64,000 bases of DNA from G965220305 sp965220305 (GCA_965220305.1 OZ244817.1:3472001-3536000), one strand, 5' to 3'; numbered from the stretch's first letter, positions 1-8,936 are shown. Notes: generated from the letters alone by a model not told the origin. Numbers and translations: made by a program.

Positions 1-712
1 TCAACATTACCCGGTTGTTCTTTAGGGCCCGGAAGTAATTGACGAGGTTTTCCTTCAGGGGCTCCCGGGTCGGAGGCGCAGAATCCCCTGGTTGACGCAG
101 GCCGTAGAGCAACAGCGCGCCGCAGATATAGCTGATACCCATGAATAGGGACGAAAAGGCGGGGCCCTGCCAGGCAATCAGGCTTCCGGCAGCCAGGGAC
201 CCCATCACCTGTCCCACCCTCTGCGCCAAGTTAATCATGGCGATGCCGTTAACCGCCCCGCTGGCGCCCACCACATCGTAAACGTAGACTTGGCGGGCGA
301 TGGTGTAAAAGGCTTGCATGGTTCCCAGGAAAATGGCTAACACCACCAGGTGCCAGACTACCAGCAGGTCCGTGGCCAACAACAGGGCCAACACCAAAGT
401 GACCGCGCCGCTTCCCCACACCGAGGCCCGCAGCATGGTACGCCGGTCCACCCGGTCGGCGATGGAGCCGGCAGCGAGACCCACCAACAGGTTGGGTGCA
501 GAGCGGGCAGCATAAACTGCGCCCAGTATTCCCCCGGAGCCGGTCATCTCGAATACCAGCCAGCCCAGTAGGACCTGCTGCATCCCCTGCCCCAACTGAT
601 GGGAAGAGGTGGCCAACCACAGTACCCGGATATCGGCGTAGGCCAGAGACCTGAATAGCAGGGAATTGCCGATGGCTTTGAGGCCGGTTGGCCTGGAGTC
701 GTTGTCGTTCAT
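1..712 (-). CDS. MFS transporter, partial (C-terminus beyond the left edge)
   Basis: Reading the minus strand from an ATG at 712 gives an open frame of about 237 codons that runs off the window. The protein is hydrophobic with several membrane segments. After the first helix pair it carries the typical MFS loop motif seen as GSIADRVDRRTMLRAS, a variant of the G-x-x-x-D-R/K-x-G-R-R/K loop between TM2 and TM3. It resembles the MFS proteins at 51616 and 57602 in the same window, with similar openings (RSLAYADIRVLWLATSS) and TM2-TM3 loops. The family moves small molecules across the inner membrane using ion gradients; drug or metabolite efflux is the usual annotation, but the substrate is unknown here. 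The C-terminal half is not visible. Confidence 0.85.
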   Translation of the reverse strand, partial: MNDNDSRPTGLKAIGNSLLFRSLAYADIRVLWLATSSHQLGQGMQQVLLGWLVFEMTGSGGILGAVYAARSAPNLLVGLAAGSIADRVDRRTMLRASVWGSGAVTLVLALLLATDLLVVWHLVVLAIFLGTMQAFYTIARQVYVYDVVGASGAVNGIAMINLAQRVGQVMGSLAAGSLIAWQGPAFSSLFMGISYICGALLLYGLRQPGDSAPPTREPLKENLVNYFRALKNNRVML

Positions 713-853
713 GGCGGTGGCGACTGGCTGCTGGAAGGGACCCCGGGCCCGGGGAATCGTCGGGTGAAGGTGCGTGGAGTCTAACACACCCGGCGCCAGG
801 TAAGAGCGGCTGGTCCCAACCAGTGGGCGGCGGTATGCCGGAGAAACTACAGA

Positions 854-1062
854 GCCGACGCAGGGCAATCGCATATTGGATTGGGAGGGACCCGTCATTC
901 CCGCGAAAGCGGGAATCCAGCTTCCCGTTTCAACATTTCCGTCAACTGTCGGGACCGTTCGCCAGGTATGGGGCTCCAGCCCGGTCCTGCAACGGGGTCG
1001 GTTCTTCGCCGGAGTGACGGTAAGCTCGTTGCTAATATGCGATTGCCCGGAGGGCCGACGCA
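854..1062. repeat. MITE-like dispersed repeat R1, copy 1
   Basis: A 186-bp non-coding element (863-1048) bounded by a perfect 14-bp inverted repeat, GGGCAATCGCATAT at 863-876 and its complement at 1035-1048. It contains a hairpin of the type ATTCCCGCG-aaa-GCGGGAAT near 897-914. The 9-mer GCCGACGCA lies immediately left of the element (854-862) and again close to its right end (1054-1062), which could be a target duplication with a few extra bases. A second copy lies in the opposite orientation at 51101-51284. No transposase is encoded, so any movement would be non-autonomous. Confidence 0.75.
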
Positions 1063-1103
1063 GCAGGGTTGAAATCCGGCTGCTTTTCTGGCAACATGGG
1101 GCT

Positions 1104-2006
1104 ATGAAGATAGGGGCATTTAATATAAACGAACCAGTTCCCGAATTGCATGAACCCCACGCCTTCGCGATGATCCGGCCCTGGGTGGACGTTGGAAGTG
1201 TCGGTACCTTGACTTTGGGCCGATTGGAGCGATTTCTCGGTTCCTCTGAATTGGGCCGCTTAGACCGTCCGGGCAACTACTTTGACTTCACCAGGTATCG
1301 GCCTAGTATGCGGGTAGTGCGCGGGGAACGCGTGGTGCGGGTCCCCAACAGCATCGTCCGTTATGCCCATGCCGAAAACGGGCGTGACTACCTCTTCTTT
1401 CATTTGCGGGAGCCTCACGCCAACAGTGAAGAATATACCGACTCCATTCTGGAAGTTATTGAGTTCTTCAAAGTCAAGCGGTACTGCCGGGTGGGCGCCA
1501 TGTACGACGCGGTACCCCACACCCGTCCCCTGCTGGTCACCGGCTCTTTGGGCGATGTGCCCCAAATTAAGCCGGTTTCCAATTTCAAGCTACGTGGCAG
1601 CACCTATCAGGGCCCAACGACCATAATGAACCTGGTGTCCGAGGGCATTGATAAGCTGGACATAGAGACCATCAACTTCATGGTGCATCTGCCCCAGTAC
1701 CTCCAGTTGGAGGAGGACTTTACCGGAGCATCCCGTATGATAGAGGTGTTGTCGTCGGTCTACGAAGACATACCCTTGGATCTGGCGCCAGTGCGACGGG
1801 GGCAGCGCCAGTACCGGGAGTTGAGCGCGGCAGTGGAGCGTAACTCGGAGTTGAAGGGCCTGATCCAACAGATGGAAGCCTACTACGACGCCCAGGTGGA
1901 CGCCGAGGAGACCAAGCCGCAAGAGCCCAACCCCGATGTCAGCCTTTCTCCCGAGATTGAAAGCTTCCTCAACGAGATGGGGCAGCGTTTCGACACCGAG
2001 CAATAG
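1104..2006 (+). CDS. PAC2 family protein
   Basis: A 300-residue protein starting at ATG 1104 (MKIGAFNINEPVPELHEPHA). It matches the PAC2 family (proteasome assembly chaperone 2 / DUF75): an N-terminal alpha/beta domain with the segment AMIRPWVDVGSVGTLTLGRL, then the conserved core around VGAMYDAVPHTRPLLVTGS, and a helical C-terminal tail ending in SPEIESFLNEMGQRFDTEQ. Bacterial members are common in Actinobacteria and Chloroflexi; their function is poorly known and they are often called ATP-grasp-like or proteasome-assembly-chaperone-like. The frame stays open upstream to 876, but that part is translated MITE sequence, so the start at 1104 is preferred. No operon partner. Confidence 0.85.
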   Translation: MKIGAFNINEPVPELHEPHAFAMIRPWVDVGSVGTLTLGRLERFLGSSELGRLDRPGNYFDFTRYRPSMRVVRGERVVRVPNSIVRYAHAENGRDYLFFHLREPHANSEEYTDSILEVIEFFKVKRYCRVGAMYDAVPHTRPLLVTGSLGDVPQIKPVSNFKLRGSTYQGPTTIMNLVSEGIDKLDIETINFMVHLPQYLQLEEDFTGASRMIEVLSSVYEDIPLDLAPVRRGQRQYRELSAAVERNSELKGLIQQMEAYYDAQVDAEETKPQEPNPDVSLSPEIESFLNEMGQRFDTEQ

Positions 2007-2262
2007 ACCTGGTAAACAGGCCCTATTGTTGGGGTGGTCGAGGTGGATAGTCTGTTTGGCGTGGGATTCCGCCGCTCCTGATACCTTTCCATAGCCGACG
2101 AAGATGCGGTCCTTGGTTCTTGGGGGCGGAGGTGAAAGGGAGCGCAGGCGAGGGTGGTAATCAAGCAGGCTCAAAGCAAGCGCCTGCGGGGTGTTCCCAA
2201 CCCTGCCATTAGCTGAGGTCGGTACTTACTTCAGCAGCCCCGAGACCCCCGCATGACCGCGT

Positions 2263-2337
2263 TGGTGGCAACGACTGGGTTCGAACCAGTGACCTAGCGC
2301 TTATGAAGCGCCCGCTCTACCCCTGAGCTACGTTGCC
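2263..2337 (-). tRNA. tRNA-Met (anticodon CAT)
   Basis: Folds into a full cloverleaf on the minus strand. The acceptor stem is GGCAACG/CGTTGCC, D-stem GCTC/GAGC, anticodon stem GGCGC/GCGCT with loop TTCATAA (anticodon CAT), T-arm ACTGG-TTCGAAC-CCAGT, discriminator A and an encoded CCA (2263-2265). The 1-72 pair is G-C, unlike a bacterial initiator, and the sequence resembles elongator tRNA-Met. A tRNA-Ile with a lysidine-modified CAT anticodon cannot be fully excluded. A promoter lies just upstream. Confidence 0.95.
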
Positions 2338-2385
2338 ACCGAGGGAACGCGCCGACCAGCCGCCAAGCGTCGCTCCATATTAGGT

Positions 2386-2414
2386 ATACTAATCCCGCCC
2401 CTCTTCCGTGTCAA
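2386..2414 (-). promoter_or_regulatory. Promoter of tRNA-Met
   Basis: On the minus strand, TTGACA (2409-2414), a 17-bp spacer, then TAGTAT (2386-2391). Transcription would begin near 2379, about 40 nt before the mature tRNA 5' end at 2337. Matches sigma-70-type consensus spacing. Confidence 0.7.
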
Positions 2415-2622
2415 TTGACCAGCGTACCGCCGCCATAAGCGCGTGATTGTACCAGCGCGCCCGTCTGCGGTGGGGCCAACAAACATCCTACCTTTATCCA
2501 CATCTGAGGCTACCGGAGTCCTCTCCAAGCGCGTTTGAGAAAGGCGCACGGCCAAGATTTCTGGCGGCTACAGTGGGCCAGGGCGTTCTTTCCTGATACA
2601 AACAGATGACTCCGCTATTGAT

Positions 2623-3012
2623 ATGGACGAATTGAAAGACCAGAGCAGCCAGCAGTTGGGCGAGACCGCGGACTCGGCTCTGGCAGAAATGGCGGGACAA
2701 CTAGGCCGGATATTGGCGGAGCTTGCGTCGCGTATCCGTCCCTTCCCGGCCTTCTTAAATATGCTATCTATGCAGGCGGTAGAGCTGGACCCGCCCTTTC
2801 AACCCAGGGAAGACCGGGGTTGTGTGGTGGTTAATCCTGAAGGAGAAGTCTGCCAGCTAGAACTCACCACCATCGCCGGAGTTGCTGGGATTTCGGAAGT
2901 CGAAGCCATCGAGCAATTCCGGGAACTTGAACTGGCGGCTGAGGAGTACATCGTGTACGCGCGCCACGCCATCCGCCTTTTGACCGAGGAGTTGGTTAGG
3001 CGGGGGCAGTGA
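2623..3012 (+). CDS. Hypothetical protein
   Basis: 129 residues, ATG at 2623, no strong ribosome binding site. The N-terminal part is predicted helical and amphipathic (DELKDQSSQQLGETADSA). The centre has a short hydrophobic block followed by a beta-like segment (GCVVVNPEGEVCQLELTT), then a helical acidic C-terminus. Composition is that of a real soluble protein, and it fills the gap between the tRNA and moaC, but I recognise no family. It is convergent with moaC. Function unknown. Confidence 0.6.
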   Translation: MDELKDQSSQQLGETADSALAEMAGQLGRILAELASRIRPFPAFLNMLSMQAVELDPPFQPREDRGCVVVNPEGEVCQLELTTIAGVAGISEVEAIEQFRELELAAEEYIVYARHAIRLLTEELVRRGQ

Positions 3013-3057
3013 ATGGAATTGGTCTCCAGGCATGACGGAAATCGCGTCGGACTGGGC

Positions 3058-3573
3058 TTAGTCCTCCAGGGTCACGTCCCCGCTTTGACCGCCGGTCTTT
3101 CGGACCAATCGGATGGCTTCTACCCGCATCCCACGGTCCACGGCCTTGCACATATCGTAGATGGTCAGCGCGGCCACCGAAACGGCGGTGAGCGCCTCCA
3201 TCTCCACCCCGGTCTTGCCCGAGGTCCGGGCGGTGGCGCTGACGCGTACCCGGCTGTTGGTCTCGTCTAAATCTAGCTCAACGTCTATTTTGTTTAAGGG
3301 CAGGGGATGGCAGAGGGGTATCAGTTCCGAGGTCCGTTTGGCCCCCATTATTCCGGCCAGTTGAGCGATGGTAAGCACATCGCCCTTTTTCATCAGCCCC
3401 TCTTTGATTAACCGCAGCGTCTCGGGCTGCATCGAAACGTGCCCTCGGGCCGTCGCCTCCCGGTCGGTAACTGGCTTCCAGCCCACATCTACCATGCTGA
3501 CTCGGCCCTCTTGGTCCAGGTGTGTCAGGGAAGCTCCCGTATCGATTACACTTTCCTGGTTTGCACTGGTCAT
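3058..3573 (-). CDS. moaC: Cyclic pyranopterin monophosphate synthase MoaC
   Basis: MoaC converts (8S)-3',8-cyclo-7,8-dihydroguanosine triphosphate into cyclic pyranopterin monophosphate, the second half of the first step of molybdenum cofactor synthesis. The 171-residue protein has the family signatures [16 protein letters not shown] near the N-terminus, [12 protein letters not shown] (residues 81-92) and [20 protein letters not shown] with the MCKAVDR continuation, ending [10 protein letters not shown]. Length is normal (about 160). It follows moaA by about 100 bp in the same direction, the standard pairing. No other mo-cofactor genes are in the window except a moeB-like gene at 49.4 kb. 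Confidence 0.97.
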   Translation of the reverse strand: MTSANQESVIDTGASLTHLDQEGRVSMVDVGWKPVTDREATARGHVSMQPETLRLIKEGLMKKGDVLTIAQLAGIMGAKRTSELIPLCHPLPLNKIDVELDLDETNSRVRVSATARTSGKTGVEMEALTAVSVAALTIYDMCKAVDRGMRVEAIRLVRKTGGQSGDVTLED

Positions 3574-3670
3574 GGACGGAACCTCCCGAATTCTGGCGAT
3601 GGTCCAGGTATGGGGTTAAGCTGTGGTTGAGGAGAACCCTTGGGTGAAAGTCCAAGGGGCGTAAGGGGAA

Positions 3671-4684
3671 TTAGCCCCCAATTTGGTACATTTCAATTTT
3701 CTGCCGGTTGTTCTGGGCGGGCGCAGACTCCGTTCTTTCCTCGGAGTAGCGGTCTACCCGGCGTCCCCACAAATTGGCTATTATGTCCCGCAGGTCTTCG
3801 TCGGTGGCCCCAGTCCGCAGGTGGTCCCGCAGGCTCAGTCCTTGACTGGCGAACAGGCAGGTATAGATTGAGCCGTCGGTGGAAAGGCGGGACCGGGTAC
3901 AGTCCCCGCAGAAGGGTTGGGTAACCGAGGCGATGACTCCAATCTCCCCCTGCCCGTCCCGGTAACGGTAACGTTGGGCTACCTCGCCTCGATAGTTGGC
4001 TTCCAAGGGCTCCAAGGGCAAGGCGGCGTCAATGCGACGGATGATTTCGGCGGCGGGGACCACATGGTCCCACTTCCAGCCATTGCGGTTCCCCACGTCC
4101 ATGTACTCGATGAAACGGAGAATATGCCCGGTGCCCTTGAAGTAGCGCGCCAGGTCCACCAAGGTGTGATCGTTGACCCCCTTTTGCACTACCGAATTAA
4201 TCTTGATGGGGGCCAGACCCACGGCCTCCGCCTTCTCAATGCCCTGCAGCACTCGCTGCACACTGAATCCCCGACCGTTCATTTCCTTGAAAATATCATC
4301 GTCAAGGGTATCCAGGCTCACGGTAATGCGTTGCAGCCCGGCGTCTTTGAGTTGGCGGACCTGTTGGGGTAGCAGGTAGGCGTTGGTGGTCAGCGTCAGG
4401 TCTTCCACCCCGGGTATTGCCGAGAGCATGGAAATTAGCTGGTGTAACTGGGTGCGCAGCAGGGGTTCCCCGCCGGTGATGCGTAGCTTGTTGACCCCCA
4501 ACTCGACAAAAATGCCGGCCAAGCGGGCAATTTCCTCAAATGAGAGGATTTCCTCCTTGGGGAGAAACTGGTAGCTTTCACCGAAAATCTCCGCCGGCAT
4601 GCAGTAAGGACAGCGGAAATTGCAGCGGTCGGTGACCGATATGCGCAAGTCCCTCAATGGACGGCCAAACATGTCTGAAATCAT
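3671..4684 (-). CDS. moaA: GTP 3',8-cyclase MoaA (radical SAM)
   Basis: MoaA is a radical SAM enzyme that, with SAM and two [4Fe-4S] clusters, rearranges GTP to the cyclic 3',8 intermediate used by MoaC. The 337-residue protein has the N-terminal CxxxCxxC motif in CNFRCPYC, the RITGGEPLLR segment, and the C-terminal cluster motif QPFCGDCTRSRLSTDG with a further Cys at IYTC. It ends in Gly-Gly, as active MoaA proteins do. It starts 4 bp after rdgB ends and precedes moaC, so the three are probably co-transcribed. Confidence 0.97.
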   Translation of the reverse strand: MISDMFGRPLRDLRISVTDRCNFRCPYCMPAEIFGESYQFLPKEEILSFEEIARLAGIFVELGVNKLRITGGEPLLRTQLHQLISMLSAIPGVEDLTLTTNAYLLPQQVRQLKDAGLQRITVSLDTLDDDIFKEMNGRGFSVQRVLQGIEKAEAVGLAPIKINSVVQKGVNDHTLVDLARYFKGTGHILRFIEYMDVGNRNGWKWDHVVPAAEIIRRIDAALPLEPLEANYRGEVAQRYRYRDGQGEIGVIASVTQPFCGDCTRSRLSTDGSIYTCLFASQGLSLRDHLRTGATDEDLRDIIANLWGRRVDRYSEERTESAPAQNNRQKIEMYQIGG

Positions 4685-4688
4685 GGGG

Positions 4689-5339
4689 CTAACTGCTCTG
4701 GGCTGCTATTCGCTTCAGGGCGGCCACCGCCTTGCGGGCAGCGTCGGCCCGGTGGCTAATCCGGTTCTTCTCTTCCAGGGGAAGTTGGGCTATGGTCTTG
4801 CCGTAAGATGGCAGGTAAAACACCGGGTCATACCCAAAGCCCTCTCCACCTTCTGGTTCGTATTGTATCATCCCGGCTACCGAGCCTACTAGCAATAGGG
4901 AACTTTGACCCTCTCCCAGGTCCTGGGAGGGATGGGTGATGGACAGAAGACAGCGGAATCGGGCGGTACGATGCTCCCAGGGAACGCCTTCCAGGTTATG
5001 CAACAGCAGTCTCACCCGGTCCATGTCGCTGGCGTTGGGGTCTCCCCCGTAGCGGGCGGTATGAACGCCGGGCTCGCCGTTCAGCGCGTCTACTTCCAGC
5101 CCCGAGTCGTCGGAGAGGGTCAGGGTACCGCTCAACCTGGCATAGGTGGTGGACTTGAGCAAGGAGTTCTCGGCGAAGGTCTCCCCCGTCTCCTCCACCT
5201 CTTCGGTGATGTCAAAGTCGTTTAGTGAGGTCAGGTTGTAGGGAATATCGCCCAACAGTTGGCGGTATTCCCGCAGTTTCCCCGGATTTCCCGAGGCTAC
5301 CAGCAGTGTGGGTAATGGCACGGTGATGCTCCTGAACAT
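4689..5339 (-). CDS. rdgB: XTP/dITP diphosphatase (RdgB/HAM1 family)
   Basis: Hydrolyses non-canonical purine nucleoside triphosphates (ITP, dITP, XTP) to monophosphates and keeps deaminated bases out of nucleic acids. The 216-residue protein has the N-terminal substrate loop SGNPGKLREY, the metal and catalytic segment LSDDSGLEVDALNGEPGVHT followed by ARYGG, the EGGEGFGYDPVFY motif and the terminal KNRISHRADAARKA motif. Length is normal. It sits between a CoA transferase (48 bp upstream) and moaA (4 bp downstream), in an apparent operon. Confidence 0.96.
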   Translation of the reverse strand: MFRSITVPLPTLLVASGNPGKLREYRQLLGDIPYNLTSLNDFDITEEVEETGETFAENSLLKSTTYARLSGTLTLSDDSGLEVDALNGEPGVHTARYGGDPNASDMDRVRLLLHNLEGVPWEHRTARFRCLLSITHPSQDLGEGQSSLLLVGSVAGMIQYEPEGGEGFGYDPVFYLPSYGKTIAQLPLEEKNRISHRADAARKAVAALKRIAAQSS

Positions 5340-5387
5340 GGCGGTTGATGTTAAGTGGGGTGTGAGGGCGGCGGCGGCCCGAAGCCG

Positions 5388-6617
5388 TCAAATGACTCCC
5401 TTCTGGGCAAGTTCGTCGACCTCCGACTCATTCATGCCCAGCCAGCCGCCGTAAATTTGGTAGTTGTGCTCCCCCAGGCGTGGCCCGGCGTGTTCCACCG
5501 CCCCGGGGGTTTCGCTAAATTTGGGTACTACCCCCAGCATCCGGGTGCGGCCCAACTCCGGGTCGTCGACCTCTATGATGTCGTCCCGGTCCAGGAAATG
5601 GGGGTCTTCGGCAATCTCGGCGCTATTGTACACCGGCCCGACGACGCCCCCGGAAGGGACCAACTCCTCCATTATCTCATCTAGCGGCCGGCTACCCAAC
5701 CATTCTTGCAGGATTTCGTTGAGGGAGTCCTTGTTTTCCAGGCGGGCCGCGTTGTTGAGAAAGCGCGGGTCGTCGATGAGTTCGGCCATTCCCAAAGCTC
5801 GGGCCAGGCTTTCCCAGGTGTTCTGGGACGTAGCGGACAGGCCCAACCAACGGTCGTCGCCGGTGCGGTAGAGGCTACGGGGCGCAGCGTCGGGAAAGTC
5901 GTTCCCCACGCGCTCGCGGACGATGCCCAGCAGGTCGTAGATAGTAATGTGGGGGATGCACAGGCGGAAGAGGGGCTCGAACAAGCTGAGGTCGATTACC
6001 TGTCCCCGTTTCTGGCCGGGGTTAGCGCTGTCCTGGAAGCCAGGAGCGTCCCGATGGTACAGGGCCATCATCCCGGACATTGCGCCGAATACGCCGGATA
6101 CCTCGTCGGCCAGGGGCACCGGGGGCAGCACCGGCGGAGTTTCGGGAAACCCGGTCATGCCGATGTAGCCGCTCATGCACTCGGCGATGGTCCCGAAACC
6201 GGGCCGGTCTTTGTAAGGCCCGGTCTGGCCGAAGCCTGAAAAGCGCAGCATGACCAGCCCAGGGTTAACTTCATGCAAATCATCCGGACCCAGACCCCAG
6301 CGTTCCAAAGTGCCTGGTCGGAAGCCTTCGATGAGCAGGTCGGCCTGCCGCGCCAGGTCCTTGAGCAGTTGCTGCCCTTCCGGGTCCCCCATGTCCAGAG
6401 TGATGGACTTCTTGTTACGGGAGTGGACTTTCCACCACAGGGAGACCCCGTTATGGAATGGGCCCCAACTCCGTAGCGAGTCCCCGCTGCCTGGCCGCTC
6501 AACCTTTACTACCTCGGCTCCGAAGTCAGCCATCAGACTGCTGGCAGTGCCGCCGGCGACGATGATGGATAGGTCCAAGACTTTCAGGCCATGAAGGGGG
6601 CCATGTGCATTTGTCAT
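5388..6617 (-). CDS. CaiB/BaiF family CoA transferase
   Basis: A 409-residue family-III CoA transferase, which moves CoA between organic acids. It has the N-terminal block GLKVLDLSIIVAGGTASSLM, ADFGAEVVKVERPGSGDSLR, the RNKKSITLDM strand, the FSGFGQTGPYKDRPGF motif and the segment PLADEVSGVFGAMSGMMALY that holds the expected catalytic Asp. The C-terminal region (SGGVVGPVYNSAEIAEDP) is also typical. It is the first gene of the minus-strand cluster with rdgB and moaA-moaC; no clear functional link to them. Substrate unknown. A second member is at 20978. Confidence 0.93.
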   Translation of the reverse strand: MTNAHGPLHGLKVLDLSIIVAGGTASSLMADFGAEVVKVERPGSGDSLRSWGPFHNGVSLWWKVHSRNKKSITLDMGDPEGQQLLKDLARQADLLIEGFRPGTLERWGLGPDDLHEVNPGLVMLRFSGFGQTGPYKDRPGFGTIAECMSGYIGMTGFPETPPVLPPVPLADEVSGVFGAMSGMMALYHRDAPGFQDSANPGQKRGQVIDLSLFEPLFRLCIPHITIYDLLGIVRERVGNDFPDAAPRSLYRTGDDRWLGLSATSQNTWESLARALGMAELIDDPRFLNNAARLENKDSLNEILQEWLGSRPLDEIMEELVPSGGVVGPVYNSAEIAEDPHFLDRDDIIEVDDPELGRTRMLGVVPKFSETPGAVEHAGPRLGEHNYQIYGGWLGMNESEVDELAQKGVI

Positions 6618-7141
6618 CCGATGTCCTCTGGCTGCAACGGTATTAGCAGCCGGATAGTTTGCTGCCTATAATTTAGCACGACAGCCAATCCCCGGATCAT
6701 CTCCGTGGGGTCCGCAAAGAGAGTGTTTAAGAAGCTGACCGTCTAACCTTGCGACAGGCTTGGTACGGGACCCCCGTTGTCATTCTAAAGGAGCGCAGCG
6801 ACTGAAGAATCTTAGATTCTCCACCTACACCACGTTTCGGCTCAGAATGACATAGCCTTTTTATACACCTTCAAAGACCATAGGAGTATCGGCGGGCTGC
6901 ATTCTGGGCGTGGCGGCGGGATGGAGCCACTTCTGCGATGGTCCATTATGCTGGTCAGGAATAATTCCCTTATTGCCCTATAGTGGACTTTAGTAGCGTC
7001 TCTCTAAATTGGTAATATAGCTGTTTATCGTGAAATTGTTACGATTTACATCTAAAACTAATGGACTCGAATACCTCGCAATTCGGCTCCAATAGCATGC
7101 CTGGATGCTGTCAAATGGCCCTGATACCAAGGTGCTATTCC
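6618..7141. other. Intergenic region with R2 repeat, no gene seen
   Basis: About 0.5 kb between divergent genes. It holds an R2 repeat (6778-6852) and AT-rich DNA ahead of the rny promoter. No ORF with coding character or RNA gene was recognised. Confidence 0.6.
6778..6852. repeat. Dispersed repeat R2, short copy
   Basis: 75-bp stretch bounded by TGTCATTCT (6778-6786) and its inverted complement AGAATGACA (6844-6852). The interior includes GAAGAATCTTAGATTCT, a palindromic hairpin core. It shares ends and the GAAGAATCT core with the longer copy at 37183-37297. Confidence 0.65.
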
Positions 7142-7170
7142 TTGACACTAACTGACCTAATCTCTAAGAT
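7142..7170 (+). promoter_or_regulatory. Promoter of rny
   Basis: TTGACA at 7142-7147, 17-bp spacer, TAAGAT at 7165-7170. Transcription would start near 7177, which leaves room for a leader and the ribosome site ahead of the GTG at 7230 and argues against the ATG at 7185 as start. Confidence 0.65.
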
Positions 7171-7229
7171 AGCAGATTAAGAGAGTGCATCTCTTAAGGA
7201 GACCAATCAGCAGTAAGGAAGGTGAGATT

Positions 7230-8771
7230 GTGGGACTCGTTACAGGGCTCATCATTGTCGCCGTCCTAGCGGCTGCGGGGATTACAGGGACAGGGGTGCT
7301 ATTTTGGTTGCGACTCCAGTCCAAGAGAGACGGTAAGCGGGTAGAAAATGCTAGAGAAGCAGCATCGGTAATAATCAATCAGGCTGAGGATGAGAAGCGC
7401 AAGATCCTGCTCGCCGCACAGGAAGAGGTCCTCAAATTACGTGCGGAAGGCGAAAGAGAAATAAAGGAGCAACGCCAGGAACTGAGCCACATTGAGCGGC
7501 GTTACCTGCAGCGGGAAGAGCAACTGGACCAGAAGACCGAAGCCCTTGAGAAGCAGAAAAGCCAGTTGGTTGAGAAGGAAGGAGACGTTCAAAGGGCCTA
7601 CGATGAGGTCGACGCGCTCAAGACTCAACAAGTCCACACGTTGGAGGAAATCTCTGGGCTCAATGTGTCGGCTGCCAGGGAGTTGGTGCTGAAAAGGGGC
7701 GAAGAGGAAGCCCAGCATGACTTGTCCCGCCGTTACTATGAGTTGGAGAAAGACTTCCATTCTAGGGCGGAAGATAATGCCCGCAAGATTGTTACCCTAG
7801 CCATTAACCGTCTGGCTACGGATGTAGTATCCGAAACAACTACGTCTGCTGTATCCCTGCCCAATGATGAGATGAAAGGTCGTCTCATCGGTCGTGAAGG
7901 GCGCAATATTCGAGCACTAGAAGCCATGACCGGCGTCGATGTGGTCATCGACGATACGCCGGAAATAGTAACCATATCCTGCTTTGACCCGGTCCGCCGA
8001 GAGATAGCCCGGCTGGCTTTGGAAAAGCTAATCGCCGATGGACGCATCCAGCCGGCACGGATCGAAGAGATGGTCAATCGGGCCAAGGCTGAGATCGAAC
8101 AGACCATCTGGAAAGCCGGAGAGCAAGCCACCTTTGAGGTTGGCGTAAGCGGGCTGGAACCGGAGTTGGTGCGGCTCTTGGGGCAACTCAAGTTCCGCTA
8201 CAGTTATGGCGAAAATGTCCTGAAGCATTCAATAGAGGTGGCCCTCCTATCCGGTATGTTGGCCGCCGAGGTGGGCGCTAACGTACAGAAAGCGAAGGTT
8301 GGCGGGCTGCTGCACGACATTGGAAAGGCGTTGACCCATGAGGTGACCGGTCCCCACGCCGAGATTGGCGCGGACCTGGCCCAGAAATACGGGATCAACG
8401 AGAACTCTTGCGCTGCCATTCTGGAACACCACGACGACGATCACTCGACCATCGAATCGTTCCTGGTTGCCAGCGCCGACGCTATCAGCGCCGCCAGGCC
8501 CGGGGCCCGCAAGGAGTCCCTGGAGCAGTATGTTAAGCGGCTCCAGGACCTGGAAGACACCGCCATCGGCTTCCCCGGTGTGGAGCGGGCCTTCGCCATC
8601 CAGGCGGGGCGCGAAGTCCGAGTGGTGGTCAAGCCGGACGATATAGGGGACGCTGAATCGGCGACCTTGGCCCGGGATATTGCCAAGAAGGTGGAGTCGG
8701 ACCTGGTATTCCCGGGTCAAATTAAGGTCACGGTAATCCGGGAAACCCGAAGCGTGGAGTATGCGCGATAG
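7230..8771 (+). CDS. rny: Ribonuclease Y
   Basis: Membrane-anchored endoribonuclease that starts mRNA decay. From the GTG at 7230 the protein has 513 residues, close to the family's usual 510-520. Order: an N-terminal TM helix (GLIIVAVLAAAGITGTGVLF), a long charged coiled coil to about residue 190, a KH domain (MKGRLIGREGRNIRALEA), and an HD domain with LLHDIGKALTHE and the downstream ILEHHDDD. GTG 7230 is preceded by AAGGAAGGTG at good spacing; an in-frame ATG at 7185 has no comparable site and would add 15 polar residues before the membrane helix. A terminator follows, then the ymdB-like gene, its usual neighbour. Confidence 0.96.
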   Translation: MGLVTGLIIVAVLAAAGITGTGVLFWLRLQSKRDGKRVENAREAASVIINQAEDEKRKILLAAQEEVLKLRAEGEREIKEQRQELSHIERRYLQREEQLDQKTEALEKQKSQLVEKEGDVQRAYDEVDALKTQQVHTLEEISGLNVSAARELVLKRGEEEAQHDLSRRYYELEKDFHSRAEDNARKIVTLAINRLATDVVSETTTSAVSLPNDEMKGRLIGREGRNIRALEAMTGVDVVIDDTPEIVTISCFDPVRREIARLALEKLIADGRIQPARIEEMVNRAKAEIEQTIWKAGEQATFEVGVSGLEPELVRLLGQLKFRYSYGENVLKHSIEVALLSGMLAAEVGANVQKAKVGGLLHDIGKALTHEVTGPHAEIGADLAQKYGINENSCAAILEHHDDDHSTIESFLVASADAISAARPGARKESLEQYVKRLQDLEDTAIGFPGVERAFAIQAGREVRVVVKPDDIGDAESATLARDIAKKVESDLVFPGQIKVTVIRETRSVEYAR

Positions 8772-8890
8772 CAGCGCATAGCTGCACCCCAAGGGAGTTG
8801 GAACCCCGTTTCGGGTCGCTGTCGCCCACTCCGCAGGATGAATGGGGGATGGACGTCAGTAGGCGAAACCAACCGGTTGATGTTGGCAAG

Positions 8891-8936
8891 GGGACCCAGG
8901 AACCGGGCTAGTCCGGAGCTTGGGTCCCATTTTTTG
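8891..8936 (+). terminator. Rho-independent terminator after rny
   Basis: GGGACCCA (8891-8898) pairs with TGGGTCCC (8921-8928), with an inner CCGG-containing hairpin, followed by ATTTTTTG. It lies between rny and the ymdB-like gene, 23 bp ahead of the latter's start, so it could also modulate readthrough into that gene. Confidence 0.75.

Noticed and set aside
1590..2174. Long minus-strand frame opposite the PAC2 gene
   Set aside because: It is antisense to a gene with family motifs and has His/Leu/Gly composition typical of a shadow frame.
3574..3670. Possible molybdenum-cofactor riboswitch between moaA and moaC
   Set aside because: The gap is about 100 bp and shows no Moco-type structure; it is also inside the presumed operon.
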